A DNA stretch of 64,000 nt from Cellvibrio japonicus Ueda107. GTDB lineage: Bacteria > Pseudomonadota > Gammaproteobacteria > Pseudomonadales > Cellvibrionaceae. Below are positions 53,301 through 60,588 of this stretch, piece by piece. How positions within the stretch are numbered: position 1 is the first letter of the stretch; each line of letters starts with the position of its first letter. The translations under genes and the position numbers were made by a program. The notes beneath the pieces were generated by a model. The model had not been told where the DNA came from and made no database searches. It worked only from the letters and a program-made list of their open reading frames with translations. Location: assembly GCF_000019225.1 (NCBI RefSeq), contig NC_010995.1, positions 372,001 to 436,000 of the forward strand, given 5' to 3'.

Positions 53301-56300
53301 TGGATTCCAGTCTGTCAGAGAGCCATTTGCAGCTATGGCAGCTAATCCATTTCGGGCGAGGCCCTCAATATGTGAGAATTGACCGGCGATATAAATGATG
53401 CCTTTATCTACCGCGAGTGCTGAAATTCTACTGCCCTCCGGGTAACCAAACTGCGGTGCCCAATCACCGAGAGTCCCGTCTGCTCGAATGTGTGCGAGGT
53501 TATGGCGTGGTTTATTGTCTACATAACTGAATGTGCCACCGATATACCATCCTCCGGTACCATCGGATACAACAGCATTAATCTCACCATTAACGTAGGG
53601 AAAGGCTTCAGCAAAACCGGTTTTCCTATTAATACCGACACCATGACCGGTACGCACACCAATTTCAGTAAAATCTCCGCCCATGTACAGAGTGCCGTCG
53701 TCAGCAGTGGCCAATGCCTGTACCGTTGTATAATCTGGATAAAAATTGGTGTTATTGGCAATCAACTGATCAGGACGAGCGCCTGCCATTGGTGCTCGCG
53801 AGATAGTTCCATTACTAATGGCTTCAAGTATAAACCAATAGTTTTTCCCGTTTTTTAGGTCAGTGACTCGATAGGGCGATGTGATGTTGGAGATAAGTGC
53901 GCCATCTGGGCATAACATATAATGATTAACATCACAATTAGAAGAAGATGAAATGTAGACATTGTAGCTCTCTGCCCCGATGTCATGCCATGTCAGGTCA
54001 ACGGATTGTGCATTGGCTTTAGGAAACAACGTTAATGGTGGCTCAACAACTGCAATGGTAAACGTTTGTGTCGATGTTAGTTCATTATTGGTTACCGCTA
54101 TGCTAACCGTATGCTCACCTTGTTGATTTGATGTGGGACGCCATTCAATTGCCCCTGTTATGTAATTGATCGCCATTCCTGTTGGTGCGGACAGTAATGT
54201 AAATATCAGCGAATTTTCCGCCGTGGCTGTGACTGTATAAAAATAGGGATTATCGATGTAGGCAAAGGGTTCTGGTACGGAAGTAATGAATGGCTGTCCA
54301 GGAGCTGCGGAACTGGTACTGGAACTTGATCCAGTTTCTGAAAAGTCGCAGGCAAGCAAAGGCTTCCATGTGCCTTGGTCAAAACATCCTCGATTATTGA
54401 AGCGTAGATCAGGGCTTTGATTTTGCCCATTGCTGCTGAAAATAATGCTAAGTGAATCTGGCATATAACCGTCTTTTAATAGCGGCTTAAAATCAAAGCA
54501 GTAAAATTTCCCCTGTTTGGTCATCGCATAGCCGGGCCATGATGGCAAAGCGATTAACCTGTCGGAGGGTTCTGGTTGCCAGAAAAAAATAGTGGGATTT
54601 ATATGGTTGTCCGGGTTGTCATAGCAAACATTGGTATTCGCAACCATTGGTCGACCCGAAACACTACTACTGCTTGACGTACTGCTTTGTGATGCGCTGT
54701 GGGAAGAACTGGAAACCGACATACTGGAAGAGCTGGTTATTATCAAGCCACATTGTTGCAGGCTTTTCCATATTCCATTGTCATAACAGGCTGCATCACG
54801 TTGATATGTTAAATCCGCTGTTTGTGCTGTGCCGTTATTACTGAAGATCACTCCCATTGATACGGGCATCTGAGCGTTGGATAAATTCTCACTGAAGTCA
54901 TAACAATAAAAATTACCATCGCGTACCATTGACCGGCCTGGCCAGGTGGGTATAGGTGTGACAGAACCGGCAGGTGATGGATTCCAGAAGTAAATCGTAG
55001 GCGTTGTATGGTTTGCTGGATTGCGGTAGCAAATACGATTATCTGTTGTTGGCAGATTGCTTGATGTCGAAGAAGTGCTGGCATTGCTAGAGATTGCAGC
55101 ACTACTGGAGCTCTGTGAGTGGCTACTGGTAGAAGAGCTACTGGATGAACTGTTGCTTGATAATCCGCAGGCCAACAGGCTTTTCCAGATGCCATTATCG
55201 TAGCAGGCTGTACCGTTATAGGTGAGATCGGCTGTTTGTTGGCTGCCGTTGTTACTAAAGATGACCTTCAGGGATGAAGGCATGAGATTGTTATTGAGCA
55301 ATGGTGAAAGGTCATAACAGGAAAGGGTACCGGATTGGCTCATTGCCTGCCCCGGCCAGCTAGGTAAGGGCGTGACCGAGCCGGCGGGTGACGGTGCCCA
55401 AAAATAAATGGTGGGTTGGGTGTGATTAGCCGGAGTGCGATAACAAATGCGGTGATCATTTGTCGCGTACAGGCTGGAAGAGGATAGACTACTTGGTATA
55501 TTCAGGGATGATGAGCTGCTGGAGCTGGTAGAGGTGATCTGGCTTGATGAGCTGCTTGCGCCAGACGAACTACTGGAATTTGATGTGTTGCTTGAACTTG
55601 AACTTGAACTTGAACTTGAACTTGAACTTGAACTTGAACTTGAACTTGAACTTGTATTTACCAGACCGCACGCAGAGAGATTTTTCCAGGTTCCGTTTTC
55701 ATAGCAGCCAGTGCCAGTATAGGTGAGGTTGGCTGTCTGCTGGCTGCCGCTATTGCTGAAAATAACCTGCAAAGATGCGGGCATGGTGTCGTTATTTAGC
55801 AATGGGCTCAGGTTGTAACAATAGAAATTGCCATACTGGCTCATGGCTTGGCCGGGCCAGTTGGGCAGTGGAGTCACTGATCCTGCCGGGGATGGATTCC
55901 AAAAATAAATGGTTGGGTTGGCATGATGGCTCGGGTTGTTATAGCAGATCAGGTTGGCAGATGGGATGGTGGCGAGTTTCGTGGCGCTGATGGCTTTGGT
56001 GGCGTCGTTGAAGGTGATGGTATATTCACCTTCCCCACCAGTGATGGTGTAATCCTGAGCTGGATAGGCCTCATTCCAGTTATTGGTAAATCGGCTGATT
56101 TTGAAACGGGGGGTGGTGCCTGAAAATGTCTGCTGTGTCTCCCAGAGTCCATTTGTGATGTTGAACATCATGGGAGTTGCACCCCAATTGTTGGGAGTGC
56201 CGCGGAAGTATGTTTCTGTCCATGTTTGCGCATGACTTGTTGTGCAAAACAAAAAGCTGATCAATAAAAAACAGCTAACGATGAGATCACGTTTGTTATA

Positions 56301-56336
56301 AGTGAGCCGATTAGGTTTCATGAAATTATCTGACAT
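44340..56336 (-). CDS. Giant secreted Rhs protein with starch-binding-like modules
   Basis: About 3998 residues. ATG 56336 has AGGA 7 nt upstream; ATG 56342 is too close to it. Signal peptide ends near 'CTTSHA' (38). Order of domains (approximate residues): an N-terminal carbohydrate-binding-like unit (39-118); four CBM26-like repeats ('TIYFWNPSPAGSVTPLP', 122-670) with polyserine linkers; Ig-like and Fn3-like units (682-850); 14 'IYVGGRFTxINGxxR' repeats (857-1567); Ig/PKD units (1573-1830); a CAP domain ('LYLINAERAARGLKPY', 1860-2095); a BIG2-like and a carboxypeptidase-regulatory-like unit; two DUF1566 domains ('WRLPTEKEL', 'WRLPNINEL', 2765-3005); YD repeats and the Rhs core ending 'DPIGFEGGDTNLYGYVLGD' (3005-3868); then a ~130-residue Cys-containing tip of no known family. 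Expected to be a secreted polymorphic toxin. Secretion by Sec is inferred from the signal peptide. Confidence 0.9.
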   Translation of the reverse strand: MSDNFMKPNRLTYNKRDLIVSCFLLISFLFCTTSHAQTWTETYFRGTPNNWGATPMMFNITNGLWETQQTFSGTTPRFKISRFTNNWNEAYPAQDYTITGGEGEYTITFNDATKAISATKLATIPSANLICYNNPSHHANPTIYFWNPSPAGSVTPLPNWPGQAMSQYGNFYCYNLSPLLNNDTMPASLQVIFSNSGSQQTANLTYTGTGCYENGTWKNLSACGLVNTSSSSSSSSSSSSSSSSSSSSSNTSNSSSSSGASSSSSQITSTSSSSSSSLNIPSSLSSSSLYATNDHRICYRTPANHTQPTIYFWAPSPAGSVTPLPSWPGQAMSQSGTLSCYDLSPLLNNNLMPSSLKVIFSNNGSQQTADLTYNGTACYDNGIWKSLLACGLSSNSSSSSSSTSSHSQSSSSAAISSNASTSSTSSNLPTTDNRICYRNPANHTTPTIYFWNPSPAGSVTPIPTWPGRSMVRDGNFYCYDFSENLSNAQMPVSMGVIFSNNGTAQTADLTYQRDAACYDNGIWKSLQQCGLIITSSSSMSVSSSSHSASQSSTSSSSSVSGRPMVANTNVCYDNPDNHINPTIFFWQPEPSDRLIALPSWPGYAMTKQGKFYCFDFKPLLKDGYMPDSLSIIFSSNGQNQSPDLRFNNRGCFDQGTWKPLLACDFSETGSSSSTSSAAPGQPFITSVPEPFAYIDNPYFYTVTATAENSLIFTLLSAPTGMAINYITGAIEWRPTSNQQGEHTVSIAVTNNELTSTQTFTIAVVEPPLTLFPKANAQSVDLTWHDIGAESYNVYISSSSNCDVNHYMLCPDGALISNITSPYRVTDLKNGKNYWFILEAISNGTISRAPMAGARPDQLIANNTNFYPDYTTVQALATADDGTLYMGGDFTEIGVRTGHGVGINRKTGFAEAFPYVNGEINAVVSDGTGGWYIGGTFSYVDNKPRHNLAHIRADGTLGDWAPQFGYPEGSRISALAVDKGIIYIAGQFSHIEGLARNGLAAIAANGSLTDWNPNANPLYSDYNFLALTIADDVIYIGGYFRSISQTERLNIAAIGADGIVKNWHPRVGSHSLTPVRTLAVHNDVVYIGGSFSRVNNIDRLDLAAVGTDGTLIDWNPGFYFLPGYDSFINALAIENDTVYVGGRFRSINGIDRWYLGAIGTDGSLKDWSPVAGGEFLQSEGSWPNIRSLVIADNTIYISGRFTSINGIPRSHIAALGLDGSLKPWSPKAGNVINAMAIAGNTVYVAGALTLINGTPRQGLASINTDGTLTDWNPTSEANFNPVAALAILDDTIYVGGRFTRINGTERMHLAAIKTDGTLTDWNPGVEETYWDSITSIAIVNDTIYVGGNFSRVGSQERNRLAAIGLDGSLRPWNPSANGRVWALTAEGDTIYAGGDFTHINGLERNHLVAIKTDGTITPWNPAVTGAQSKAISALDINNGLVYAGGNFTAINGINRRGLAAINPDGTISDWGPVVTARYPNPLLINALSVVNDTVFVGGEFESINTLPRINVAAIGIDGTLNQWAPHTIADKTTHRTSHRQIYALAISDKAVYAGTLSNRNPTGSTDGFKILDLPKQPPVIQSTPVSSTLTGITYHYQVAAEDPQHSQLNYALANAPPGMLIETQTGLIQWLPQPHQVGSHAVSVTVTNTFGLTATQQYTLDVEPHLYAVITPPQSPLPAGASITLDGTGSSNSHGNISAYRWTRLPDSAVLSTETTLTLTQLPVGHHQYQLEIEDSSGNTAKTQASFVVGYKPLAVAPEYTHGYAGTEIFIDGQSSSIEQGSLSYQWFIDGELISGEARFPLSLPEPGIYTLELVITSELGLSDSRTINVEILADLHNQFACAYQPANDDYSYIDKYPHDNIPWHGGWAESVLEIQRAFNHARLRDPSVNQYLIMPEQSIWDAMPLPQKGLYLINAERAARGLKPYSGYDAAMNQVAQSYAEYIRSNNQVIGHFNDNRTPMQRMRTNTYIDTHAETFISLPESLASTTALNRPDNEVYALVRAIYGWLYQDKDWFIAFGLSEGTPWGHRNQLLQTGLHENHNDAHSEGVIGFGLAHGLYRPGSTSPTTHGAVTVFKTIDQSPSWDNTRIHTADISQAQGCLPYRLDIAQDDPLVAGLERLTIYPSSLHLAVGQTAALSITGWYQDGSQRDLTTLGQFAADGYAVASVAQGQVSALRTGPARIYARVAGIESNRLHLNVGEATDSSPLIGTPAASLRPYIAENATAVNFNPLAMAVFTGLVTDRYGTPIPNTKVSLLQAPDYGSMTTDSDGRFILAGPAGEQTIVYEKENHLVLQRTTVAASNSWAAVETVVLLPRDTQKTWIDLSSGTAQVHQSSTITDAFGERKATVVFNGISSAVIRSADGSQRPLEQFLFSATEFETPASMPGELPTETAFTWASDLHIDGTHYTDTVQFNGHVVMYVDNFLNFPVGEIVPIGYFNRLSSRWIASSNGVVVRLLDQDGDGLVDGVDYNDDGLADDLNNNGSTLDEAIGLANYSAGTTLWWGSFTHMTPYDYNWAAADAEAPEPVDTELEAEEEKDTECEATGSFFKPYRQSFHEDIRIAGTDIRLHYTSQRTSGYHHKLRVAVSGNDIPASLEKMIARLEIAGRVFEQEFDPAPNIEAEFIWDGTHPDGTRAQDLVSGRVSIGFEYQTFYLSAGNAATEDQPLENFPVAWATLSDRVTQVPGRENFIAWQQRGITVKNTYERQLAEGWSLSSVHEFDPKGTVYLGNGEVVDVATPSLILKTGQTFSHLDKDDGYYQAGGKNIDYAVNDENILVDRVTGLEWQYLQPRALFRTTDKQAAINYCANQAEPRNSGWRLPTEKELGYSIDKSGRGAGHIIYSLTQARNIWTQLTLNTEQRELIAICVRGTPLNETTVNDLIRNSTDNVVVDKANGLMWQDTSANTQLKLNWEAGIHYCESLDHAGYHNWRLPNINELLYLLPNQVFEHQTHFPANTPWTITAPERKPYWSSTTNAQNDDQAWAIESIAFNSERFNKLDSYHVRCVREDGTTARMPYRFNSNGQHTATIDMLSGAKRNTLDYNEQGELSRIADQFGNTLHIERNSQGTPVRIIAPNGQVTWLNINAQNQLTQITYEDGSHYRFNYQDGGLLTEKIDPRNERFTRHYNAIGRLSWSSDPMGGLWQLFDERLPDNTSRYGYTTAENNRHQTTRQKLENGDIQTIQVTKTGGQHTQLTSADGLSETSSAYGMTTHIHYVLDEKSLRPVPNLVTVSTPSGLTNITHLTKTYAENGADTSRYTLVTENNSNTSTTQVDGRAGIHSFTSAEERSNTTYSDPQTLLTQRTQVSGLHDTHYEYDNRGRLTKTRTNTRAIHYAYDAFGNLSEITSADGRKTHYEYDLLGRVTRITYPDGHSTQTRYDANGNATKVIVPSFAEHDMTFNGVNLVETETRPAPETTQYSYNRDRQLTEIKLPSGETLHYIYQEGRLARLQTPEGDTHYRYQQGDQLHEIQQGSEKVNYSYDGTLLTQQTYQGQLNATINFGYNTDFRVNNLSYAGGNTTLSYDKDGLLTGIHGFTIEHHPNNGLPQRLSRGQWNKNWQWNAYGETTSVNYRWGSQVNFGYDLEYNLTGQIVRKTEYLPDGSTATFDYTYDNRYRLTEVKRNNEIVEAYGYDANGNRTLHTSVDMGITNQSATYTQGDQLQSHGNTTYLYDANGRLGSKLKATDDGLALTTYIYGSQGQLLQVDTPDKSIRYLHNALGNRVAKLVNGTVTEQYLWQDLTTLLAIYDGSGNLKQRFEYTLGHTPTSFTQNNQRYFIHTDHLGSPRIITDSNGNIVKTVSYDSYGNIIEDSNPEFQIPFGFAGGLKDDDTGLIRFGYRDYDPETGRWTARDPIGFEGGDTNLYGYVLGDAINFIDIDGLQRNTSNSWNRHQQYYGGTGMTRSQLSQQYRADQLKQWASGRNPDLHWWLGNLPDNSQIQIVGSGGGTSSLIFGYQHPWIEFLICECFRAAPQNYCAIPNSDGHSISGDPKHDPNCFCYTKRYVKLG
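44758..46164. repeat. Direct repeat of Rhs core, copy B (in the main gene)
   Basis: Partner of copy A at 42205-43611. The homology begins inside the main gene at the codons MTFNGVNL and ends where the tip begins. Outside these limits the sequences differ completely. Confidence 0.92.
55591..55654. repeat. CTTGAA hexanucleotide tandem repeat in a polyserine linker
   Basis: Ten perfect CTTGAA units plus CTTG. On the minus strand they are read as alternating AGT and TCA codons, all serine, lengthening the first linker of the giant Rhs protein (about residues 229-250). Because the unit is 6 bp, slippage would change linker length by two serines without frameshift. Confidence 0.97.
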
Positions 56337-56342
56337 AATCAT

Positions 56343-56761
56343 TTCCTTTTTTCCCTGTCGGATAGCCAGTCTCTTTTTTCAGAAAAGGAACTATTCCTTT
56401 AAGGTTGCAAATGACATAGTAATCAATAGTTTTCCAGTGAAGTGCTGCAATAAAAAATTTCAACTGGGAAGAAGATGTTTTGATATCTATGTTTTACGGG
56501 ATATTAATGTGGTTTTTGCGTTGTACTCGTGACGAGTGGTTAAGTAATTTGATGGGCAATCACCAAAATTTACCTAACAATGCGCTCATAATTTCTTGAA
56601 TATATTTATGCTTGTATGGCCCATCAATATGAATACGTATGTAACCAGTATTGTCGGATATATAAGAAATAGAGGGGCTGGTTTTATTTATCCCCTGGTT
56701 TGTGCTATCAATGCCCCACCACTCTACGGCCTGGCAATTCCACATATACAGCGAGGTCGAT
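56343..56761. promoter_or_regulatory. Divergent promoter region between the giant Rhs gene and the SMP-30-like gene
   Basis: 419 nt with no credible gene. AT-rich, particularly 56370-56530. Ribosome binding sites for both flanking genes lie at the ends (AGGAAA at the Rhs side, GAGGTC at the plus-strand gene). I found no operator or terminator that I can name. Confidence 0.5.
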
Positions 56762-57667
56762 ATGACACAACACATTAAAACAATACTGTTTTTTTCCAGC
56801 CTGTTTGGTGCTGCCGCGATGGCGGGCGGTGTCCAGGTGCAAACGCAGGATTTTGTCGGCGATGGTGTATTTACGGCGGGTATTGAAGGGCCGGCGGTGG
56901 ATGCACAGGGGCATTTGTATGCCGTGAATTTTGCCGAGGAGGGAACCATTGGTGTTGTCGACCCACACGGCAATGCCAGGTTGCTGCTCAAATTACCTGA
57001 AGGCAGTACCGGTAATGGTATTCGCTTTGGCCCGGATGGGGTGATGTACGTGGCGGACTATACCGGCCACAATATTTTAAAAATCCATCCCCGGACCTTG
57101 CAGGTTGCCGTGTATGCCCACAGCGCGGCGATGAACCAGCCCAACGATATTGCGATTGCGCGTGATGGCACTATTTATGCCAGTGACCCCAACTGGTCAG
57201 ATAGCACAGGAAACCTGTGGATGATCGCGCCCGACGGCAAGGTCACCCTGCTGGAGCGCGAAATGGGAACCACCAATGGTATCGAGGTCAGTGCGGATGA
57301 GCAGCGCGTCTATGTGAACGAGAGTGTGCAGCGCAAGGTTTGGCAATATGATCGCGATCCGAAGACTGGCAAGTTGGCGAATAAGCGCCTGTTGATCGAA
57401 TTTCCCGACCATGGCCTGGACGGTATGCGTAGCGATAGCCAGGGTAACCTGTATATCGCGCGTTATGGAGCGGGTGTTATTGCGGTGGTATCACCTGCGG
57501 GGGATCTCCTGCACACGATTTCGCTGAAAGGTGAAAAGCCTACCAATCTGGCTTTTGGTGGCGAGGATGGTCGCCGTGTCTATGTCACCCTGCAAGATCG
57601 CGGTGCCATTGAAACCTTCACCGCCCCCCACCCGGGCCGCGAATGGGCTCTGTGGCGCCGGGATTAG
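56762..57667 (+). CDS. Secreted SMP-30/gluconolactonase-like beta-propeller protein
   Basis: 301 residues from ATG 56762, with GAGGTC upstream. Signal peptide 'MTQHIKTILFFSSLFGAAAMA'. The propeller pattern fits the SGL family: 'EGPAVDAQGHLYAVNF', 'NGIRFGPDGVMYVADY', 'NQPNDIAIARDGTIYASDP', 'TTNGIEVSADEQRVYVNES', 'LDGMRSDSQGNLYIARYG', 'TNLAFGGEDGRRVYVT'. SGL enzymes hydrolyse sugar lactones with a divalent metal; the usual Glu, Asn and Asp ligands have counterparts here (E of EGPA, N of PND, D of LDGM). Periplasmic; substrate unknown. It heads the plus-strand D-amino-acid/amino-sugar cluster, separated from it by 250 nt. Confidence 0.85.
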   Translation: MTQHIKTILFFSSLFGAAAMAGGVQVQTQDFVGDGVFTAGIEGPAVDAQGHLYAVNFAEEGTIGVVDPHGNARLLLKLPEGSTGNGIRFGPDGVMYVADYTGHNILKIHPRTLQVAVYAHSAAMNQPNDIAIARDGTIYASDPNWSDSTGNLWMIAPDGKVTLLEREMGTTNGIEVSADEQRVYVNESVQRKVWQYDRDPKTGKLANKRLLIEFPDHGLDGMRSDSQGNLYIARYGAGVIAVVSPAGDLLHTISLKGEKPTNLAFGGEDGRRVYVTLQDRGAIETFTAPHPGREWALWRRD

Positions 57668-57672
57668 GTCCC

Positions 57673-57724
57673 GGTTCGACTTTTTCCTTTGGGGTTCGGT
57701 TTTGCATGGAGGCAAAGTCGAACC
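57673..57724 (+). terminator. Inverted repeat after the SMP-30-like gene
   Basis: GGTTCGACTTT (57673-57683) pairs perfectly with AAAGTCGAACC (57714-57724), with a 30-nt loop, 6 nt after the stop codon. No T tract follows, so it could be a weak terminator, an mRNA-stabilising hairpin or a protein site. Confidence 0.4.
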
Positions 57725-57833
57725 CCGGTTGGCCCTCCTTATTCCCCGTCATCAACTGCTGTTGACCCCTGTCCCTCCGCCCGTTTTCCGCTTCGATAAT
57801 TATTTTCGCTTTTGACCATTATTGATGGTTTTA

Positions 57834-57852
57834 TGTAAAAAATTTTCTTTCA
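57834..57852 (+). promoter_or_regulatory. Candidate operator for the RpiR-type regulator
   Basis: TGTAAAAAATTTTCTTTCA is a quasi-palindrome (outer arms TGtAA/TTtCA around an AAATTT centre), 69 nt upstream of the deaminase-like gene that heads the operon. RpiR-family proteins such as HexR bind TGTA-A/T-rich-TACA palindromes. The link to the regulator encoded at 60.6 kb is a guess from position and shape. Confidence 0.3.
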
Positions 57853-57920
57853 AAGTGATTTTTTTGGTGTTAGCCTAGGGTAAATGTCGCTTTTTACCTA
57901 TTTTTTGATCACCAAGCTGC

Positions 57921-59216
57921 ATGGAAACTGAAAATAATTTACAAAAACGATTAGCCCAGCGCCCATTAGAACCTGTCCATAAAGGACTGGGGGCACTACC
58001 TGCGGGTACGGTGGCGCGAGCGGTCGGGCATGTTGGCAGCCTGGGGTGGAACCTGTTGCGTGAAGACGTGAGCTTACCGGTAGCGGTATTGAGCGATGTG
58101 CGCCTGCGCCACAACCTGGGCTGGATGGAAAGCTTTATCCGCACCTATGGGCTGAAACTCGCACCCCATGGCAAAACCACCATGAGCCCAGCCTTGTTCC
58201 ACTGGCAACTGGAGCAGGGCGCCTGGGGAATTACCCTGGCTACGGCTGCCCAGGTACAAGCGGCTTACCAGTTCGGTATAAAACGGGTCATCCTCGCCAA
58301 TCAGTTAGTGGGCCGCGCCAATATGGCGATCCTCTCGCGCTTGCAGGAGGATGCGAACTTTGAGTGTTACGTGTTGGTTGATAGTCCCGTTAACGCCGCC
58401 CGGTTAGGGCGGTTTTTTTCCGAGCGGGGACAACAACTGCACGTGTTGGTGGAGTTGGGGGTTGAGGGTGGACGCAGTGGAGTACGCGATGCGGCCGCCC
58501 TGGAGTCCTTACTCACTGAAATTGGCCGTTGGCCCCAAAGCCTGTTCTTGGCTGGAGTTGAAGTCTACGAAGGTGTGCTGGGCGATGAAGCTGCCATCCG
58601 CCAGTTTTTACGTCGGGCCCTGGACGTATTGCGTGAATTGGATGAACGCGGCCTGCTGAAGAGTGACAGGCCTTTGCTGACCGGTGCGGGCTCTGCCTGG
58701 TTCGACCTGGTGGCAGAAGAATGGGCCGGCCTGGATTTGGGACGGCCAGTGGACATTGTGCTGCGACCCGGCTGCTACCTCACCCACGATGTAGGGATTT
58801 ATCGCGCCGCTGCCGAACGTATCCAGAGCCATAACCCGGTGGCGCGCTCCATGCAACGCGGTCTATTGCCCGCTTTGCAGCTTTGGGCCTATGTGACCTC
58901 TATGCCCGAGCCGGGATTGGCCATTCTCGGCCTGGGTAAGCGCGACGCAGCGTTTGATGCGGGGCTGCCTGTCCCTGCCTTGCATTTTCGCCCTGGTGAC
59001 ATGCCCGCCCCGGTACCTGCCCCGGTGCAATGGCAGCTGGTGAAAATGATGGATCAGCATGCCTTTATGCAAATTCCAGCCACCGCTGATGTGCAAGTGG
59101 GCGATATGCTCGCGCTGGATATTTCACACCCCTGTTTAACCTTTGATAAATGGCGGCAACTGTTGATTGTGGATGACCACTATCAAGTCGTTGATGCTGT
59201 GGAAACCTTTTTCTAG
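57921..59216 (+). CDS. D-serine deaminase-like PLP enzyme (alanine racemase N-terminal fold)
   Basis: 431 residues. N-terminal TIM-barrel of the alanine-racemase type: the PLP lysine is expected in 'LAPHGKTTMSPALFHWQLEQ', then 'GITLATAAQVQAAYQFGI', and 'GVEGGRSGVRD'. The C-terminal D-serine-dehydratase-like domain has 'YLTHDVGIY' and the zinc-type motif 'DISHPCLTFDKW' (His-x-Cys). It resembles the eukaryotic D-serine dehydratase and bacterial 'amino acid deaminase' proteins. Expected reaction: zinc- and PLP-dependent conversion of a D-hydroxyamino acid to a 2-oxoacid and ammonia. First gene of the run with permease, regulator, D-aminoacylase and RidA. Confidence 0.85.
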   Translation: METENNLQKRLAQRPLEPVHKGLGALPAGTVARAVGHVGSLGWNLLREDVSLPVAVLSDVRLRHNLGWMESFIRTYGLKLAPHGKTTMSPALFHWQLEQGAWGITLATAAQVQAAYQFGIKRVILANQLVGRANMAILSRLQEDANFECYVLVDSPVNAARLGRFFSERGQQLHVLVELGVEGGRSGVRDAAALESLLTEIGRWPQSLFLAGVEVYEGVLGDEAAIRQFLRRALDVLRELDERGLLKSDRPLLTGAGSAWFDLVAEEWAGLDLGRPVDIVLRPGCYLTHDVGIYRAAAERIQSHNPVARSMQRGLLPALQLWAYVTSMPEPGLAILGLGKRDAAFDAGLPVPALHFRPGDMPAPVPAPVQWQLVKMMDQHAFMQIPATADVQVGDMLALDISHPCLTFDKWRQLLIVDDHYQVVDAVETFF

Positions 59217-59224
59217 GAGCCGCC

Positions 59225-60580
59225 ATGGAATCTGTATTAAGCCCCGGGCACTGGTTACTGGTTTATGCACTGGTCGCCATCATTGCGCTGATTTTGTTAA
59301 TCGCCCGCTATCGGTTAAACCCGTTTATTTCGCTCACCCTGGTATCGCTGGGATTGGGACTGGTCGCCGGTATGCCGGCCAAGGACCTGGTATTTGCCTA
59401 TGAAGCCGGTGTGGGCAAAACCCTGGGCCACATTGCGCTGATTGTGGCGCTGGGTACCATGCTCGGCAAAATGATGGCGGAATCCGGCGGCGCTGAGCAA
59501 ATCGCACGCACCCTGATTGGTTGGTTCGGCGAAAAAAATGTGCACTGGGCGATGGTGTTTATCGCGTTTATTGTGGGGCTGCCCATTTTTTTCGAAGTGG
59601 GTTTTGTATTGCTGATTCCCATCGCGTTTAACGTCGCCCGCCGCACAGGAACCTCCATGTTGCTGGTGGGCTTGCCAATGGTGGCGGGCCTGTCGGTGGT
59701 ACACGGTTTGGTACCACCCCATCCTGCCGCCATGATTGCCGTGGGTGAATACCAGGCCAGTGTCGGGCGCACTATTTTCTATGCGCTCCTGGTGGGAATT
59801 CCCACGGCGATTATTGCCGGCCCCCTCTTTGCCAAATGGATTGCACCGCGTGTGCAGCTGCCTGCGGTGAATCCACTGGAGGCACAATTTATCCATGAGT
59901 CGCGTGAACGTGAACTGCCGGGTTTTGGCATCACCCTGTTTACTATTTTGTTGCCCGTTGTGTTGATGCTGCTGGGCGGCTGGGCCAACCAGATTGCTGC
60001 ACCGGGCACTGCGCTCAACGACGTCTTACTGGTGGTTGGTAACTCAGTCGTTGCGTTGTTAATTGCGACGCTAGTCAGTTTTTATACCCTGGGCATTGCG
60101 CGTGGTTTTAATCGCGACAGTATTTTGAAATTCAGCCAGGACTGCCTGGCGCCTACGGCGGGCATTACCCTGCTGGTTGGCGCTGGTGGCGGTTTGAACC
60201 GAATCCTGGTTGATGCGGGTATCGCCAAGGAAATTGTGGCGTTTTCATCGGGTATTGCATTAACACCCTTATTGATGGGGTGGTTTGTCGCAGCGTTAAT
60301 GCGTATTGCCACCGGCTCGGCCACGGTCGCCATGAGCACAGCAGCTGGCATAGTGGCGCCTATTGCGCTGGCGGCCAATTATCCGCACCCCGAGTTGCTG
60401 GTTATTGCCACCGGGGCGGGATCACTGATTTTGTCCCATGTCAATGATGGCGGCTTCTGGCTGATTAAAGAATATTTCAATATGACCGTCACCCAAACAC
60501 TCAAAACCTGGACGGTGATCGAAACTATTATTTCTGTTGTTGCGCTCGGCTTTGTATTGTTGATTGCCAGTTTCCTTTGA
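59225..60580 (+). CDS. GntP-family permease
   Basis: 451 residues with about 12 membrane helices. 'PFISLTLVSLGLGLVAGMP', 'GTMLGKMMAESGGAEQIARTLI', 'GLPIFFEVGFVLLIPIAFNVAR', 'GLVPPHPAAM' and 'ILSHVNDGGFWLIKEYF' are GntP/GntT signatures. The family carries gluconate, other sugar acids and, in DsdX, D-serine. Between a D-serine-deaminase-like enzyme and a D-aminoacylase, uptake of a D-amino acid or N-acyl-D-amino acid (or lactyl ether) is more likely than gluconate. It starts 8 nt after the previous gene. Confidence 0.92.
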   Translation: MESVLSPGHWLLVYALVAIIALILLIARYRLNPFISLTLVSLGLGLVAGMPAKDLVFAYEAGVGKTLGHIALIVALGTMLGKMMAESGGAEQIARTLIGWFGEKNVHWAMVFIAFIVGLPIFFEVGFVLLIPIAFNVARRTGTSMLLVGLPMVAGLSVVHGLVPPHPAAMIAVGEYQASVGRTIFYALLVGIPTAIIAGPLFAKWIAPRVQLPAVNPLEAQFIHESRERELPGFGITLFTILLPVVLMLLGGWANQIAAPGTALNDVLLVVGNSVVALLIATLVSFYTLGIARGFNRDSILKFSQDCLAPTAGITLLVGAGGGLNRILVDAGIAKEIVAFSSGIALTPLLMGWFVAALMRIATGSATVAMSTAAGIVAPIALAANYPHPELLVIATGAGSLILSHVNDGGFWLIKEYFNMTVTQTLKTWTVIETIISVVALGFVLLIASFL

Positions 60581-60588
60581 GAAAAAAC

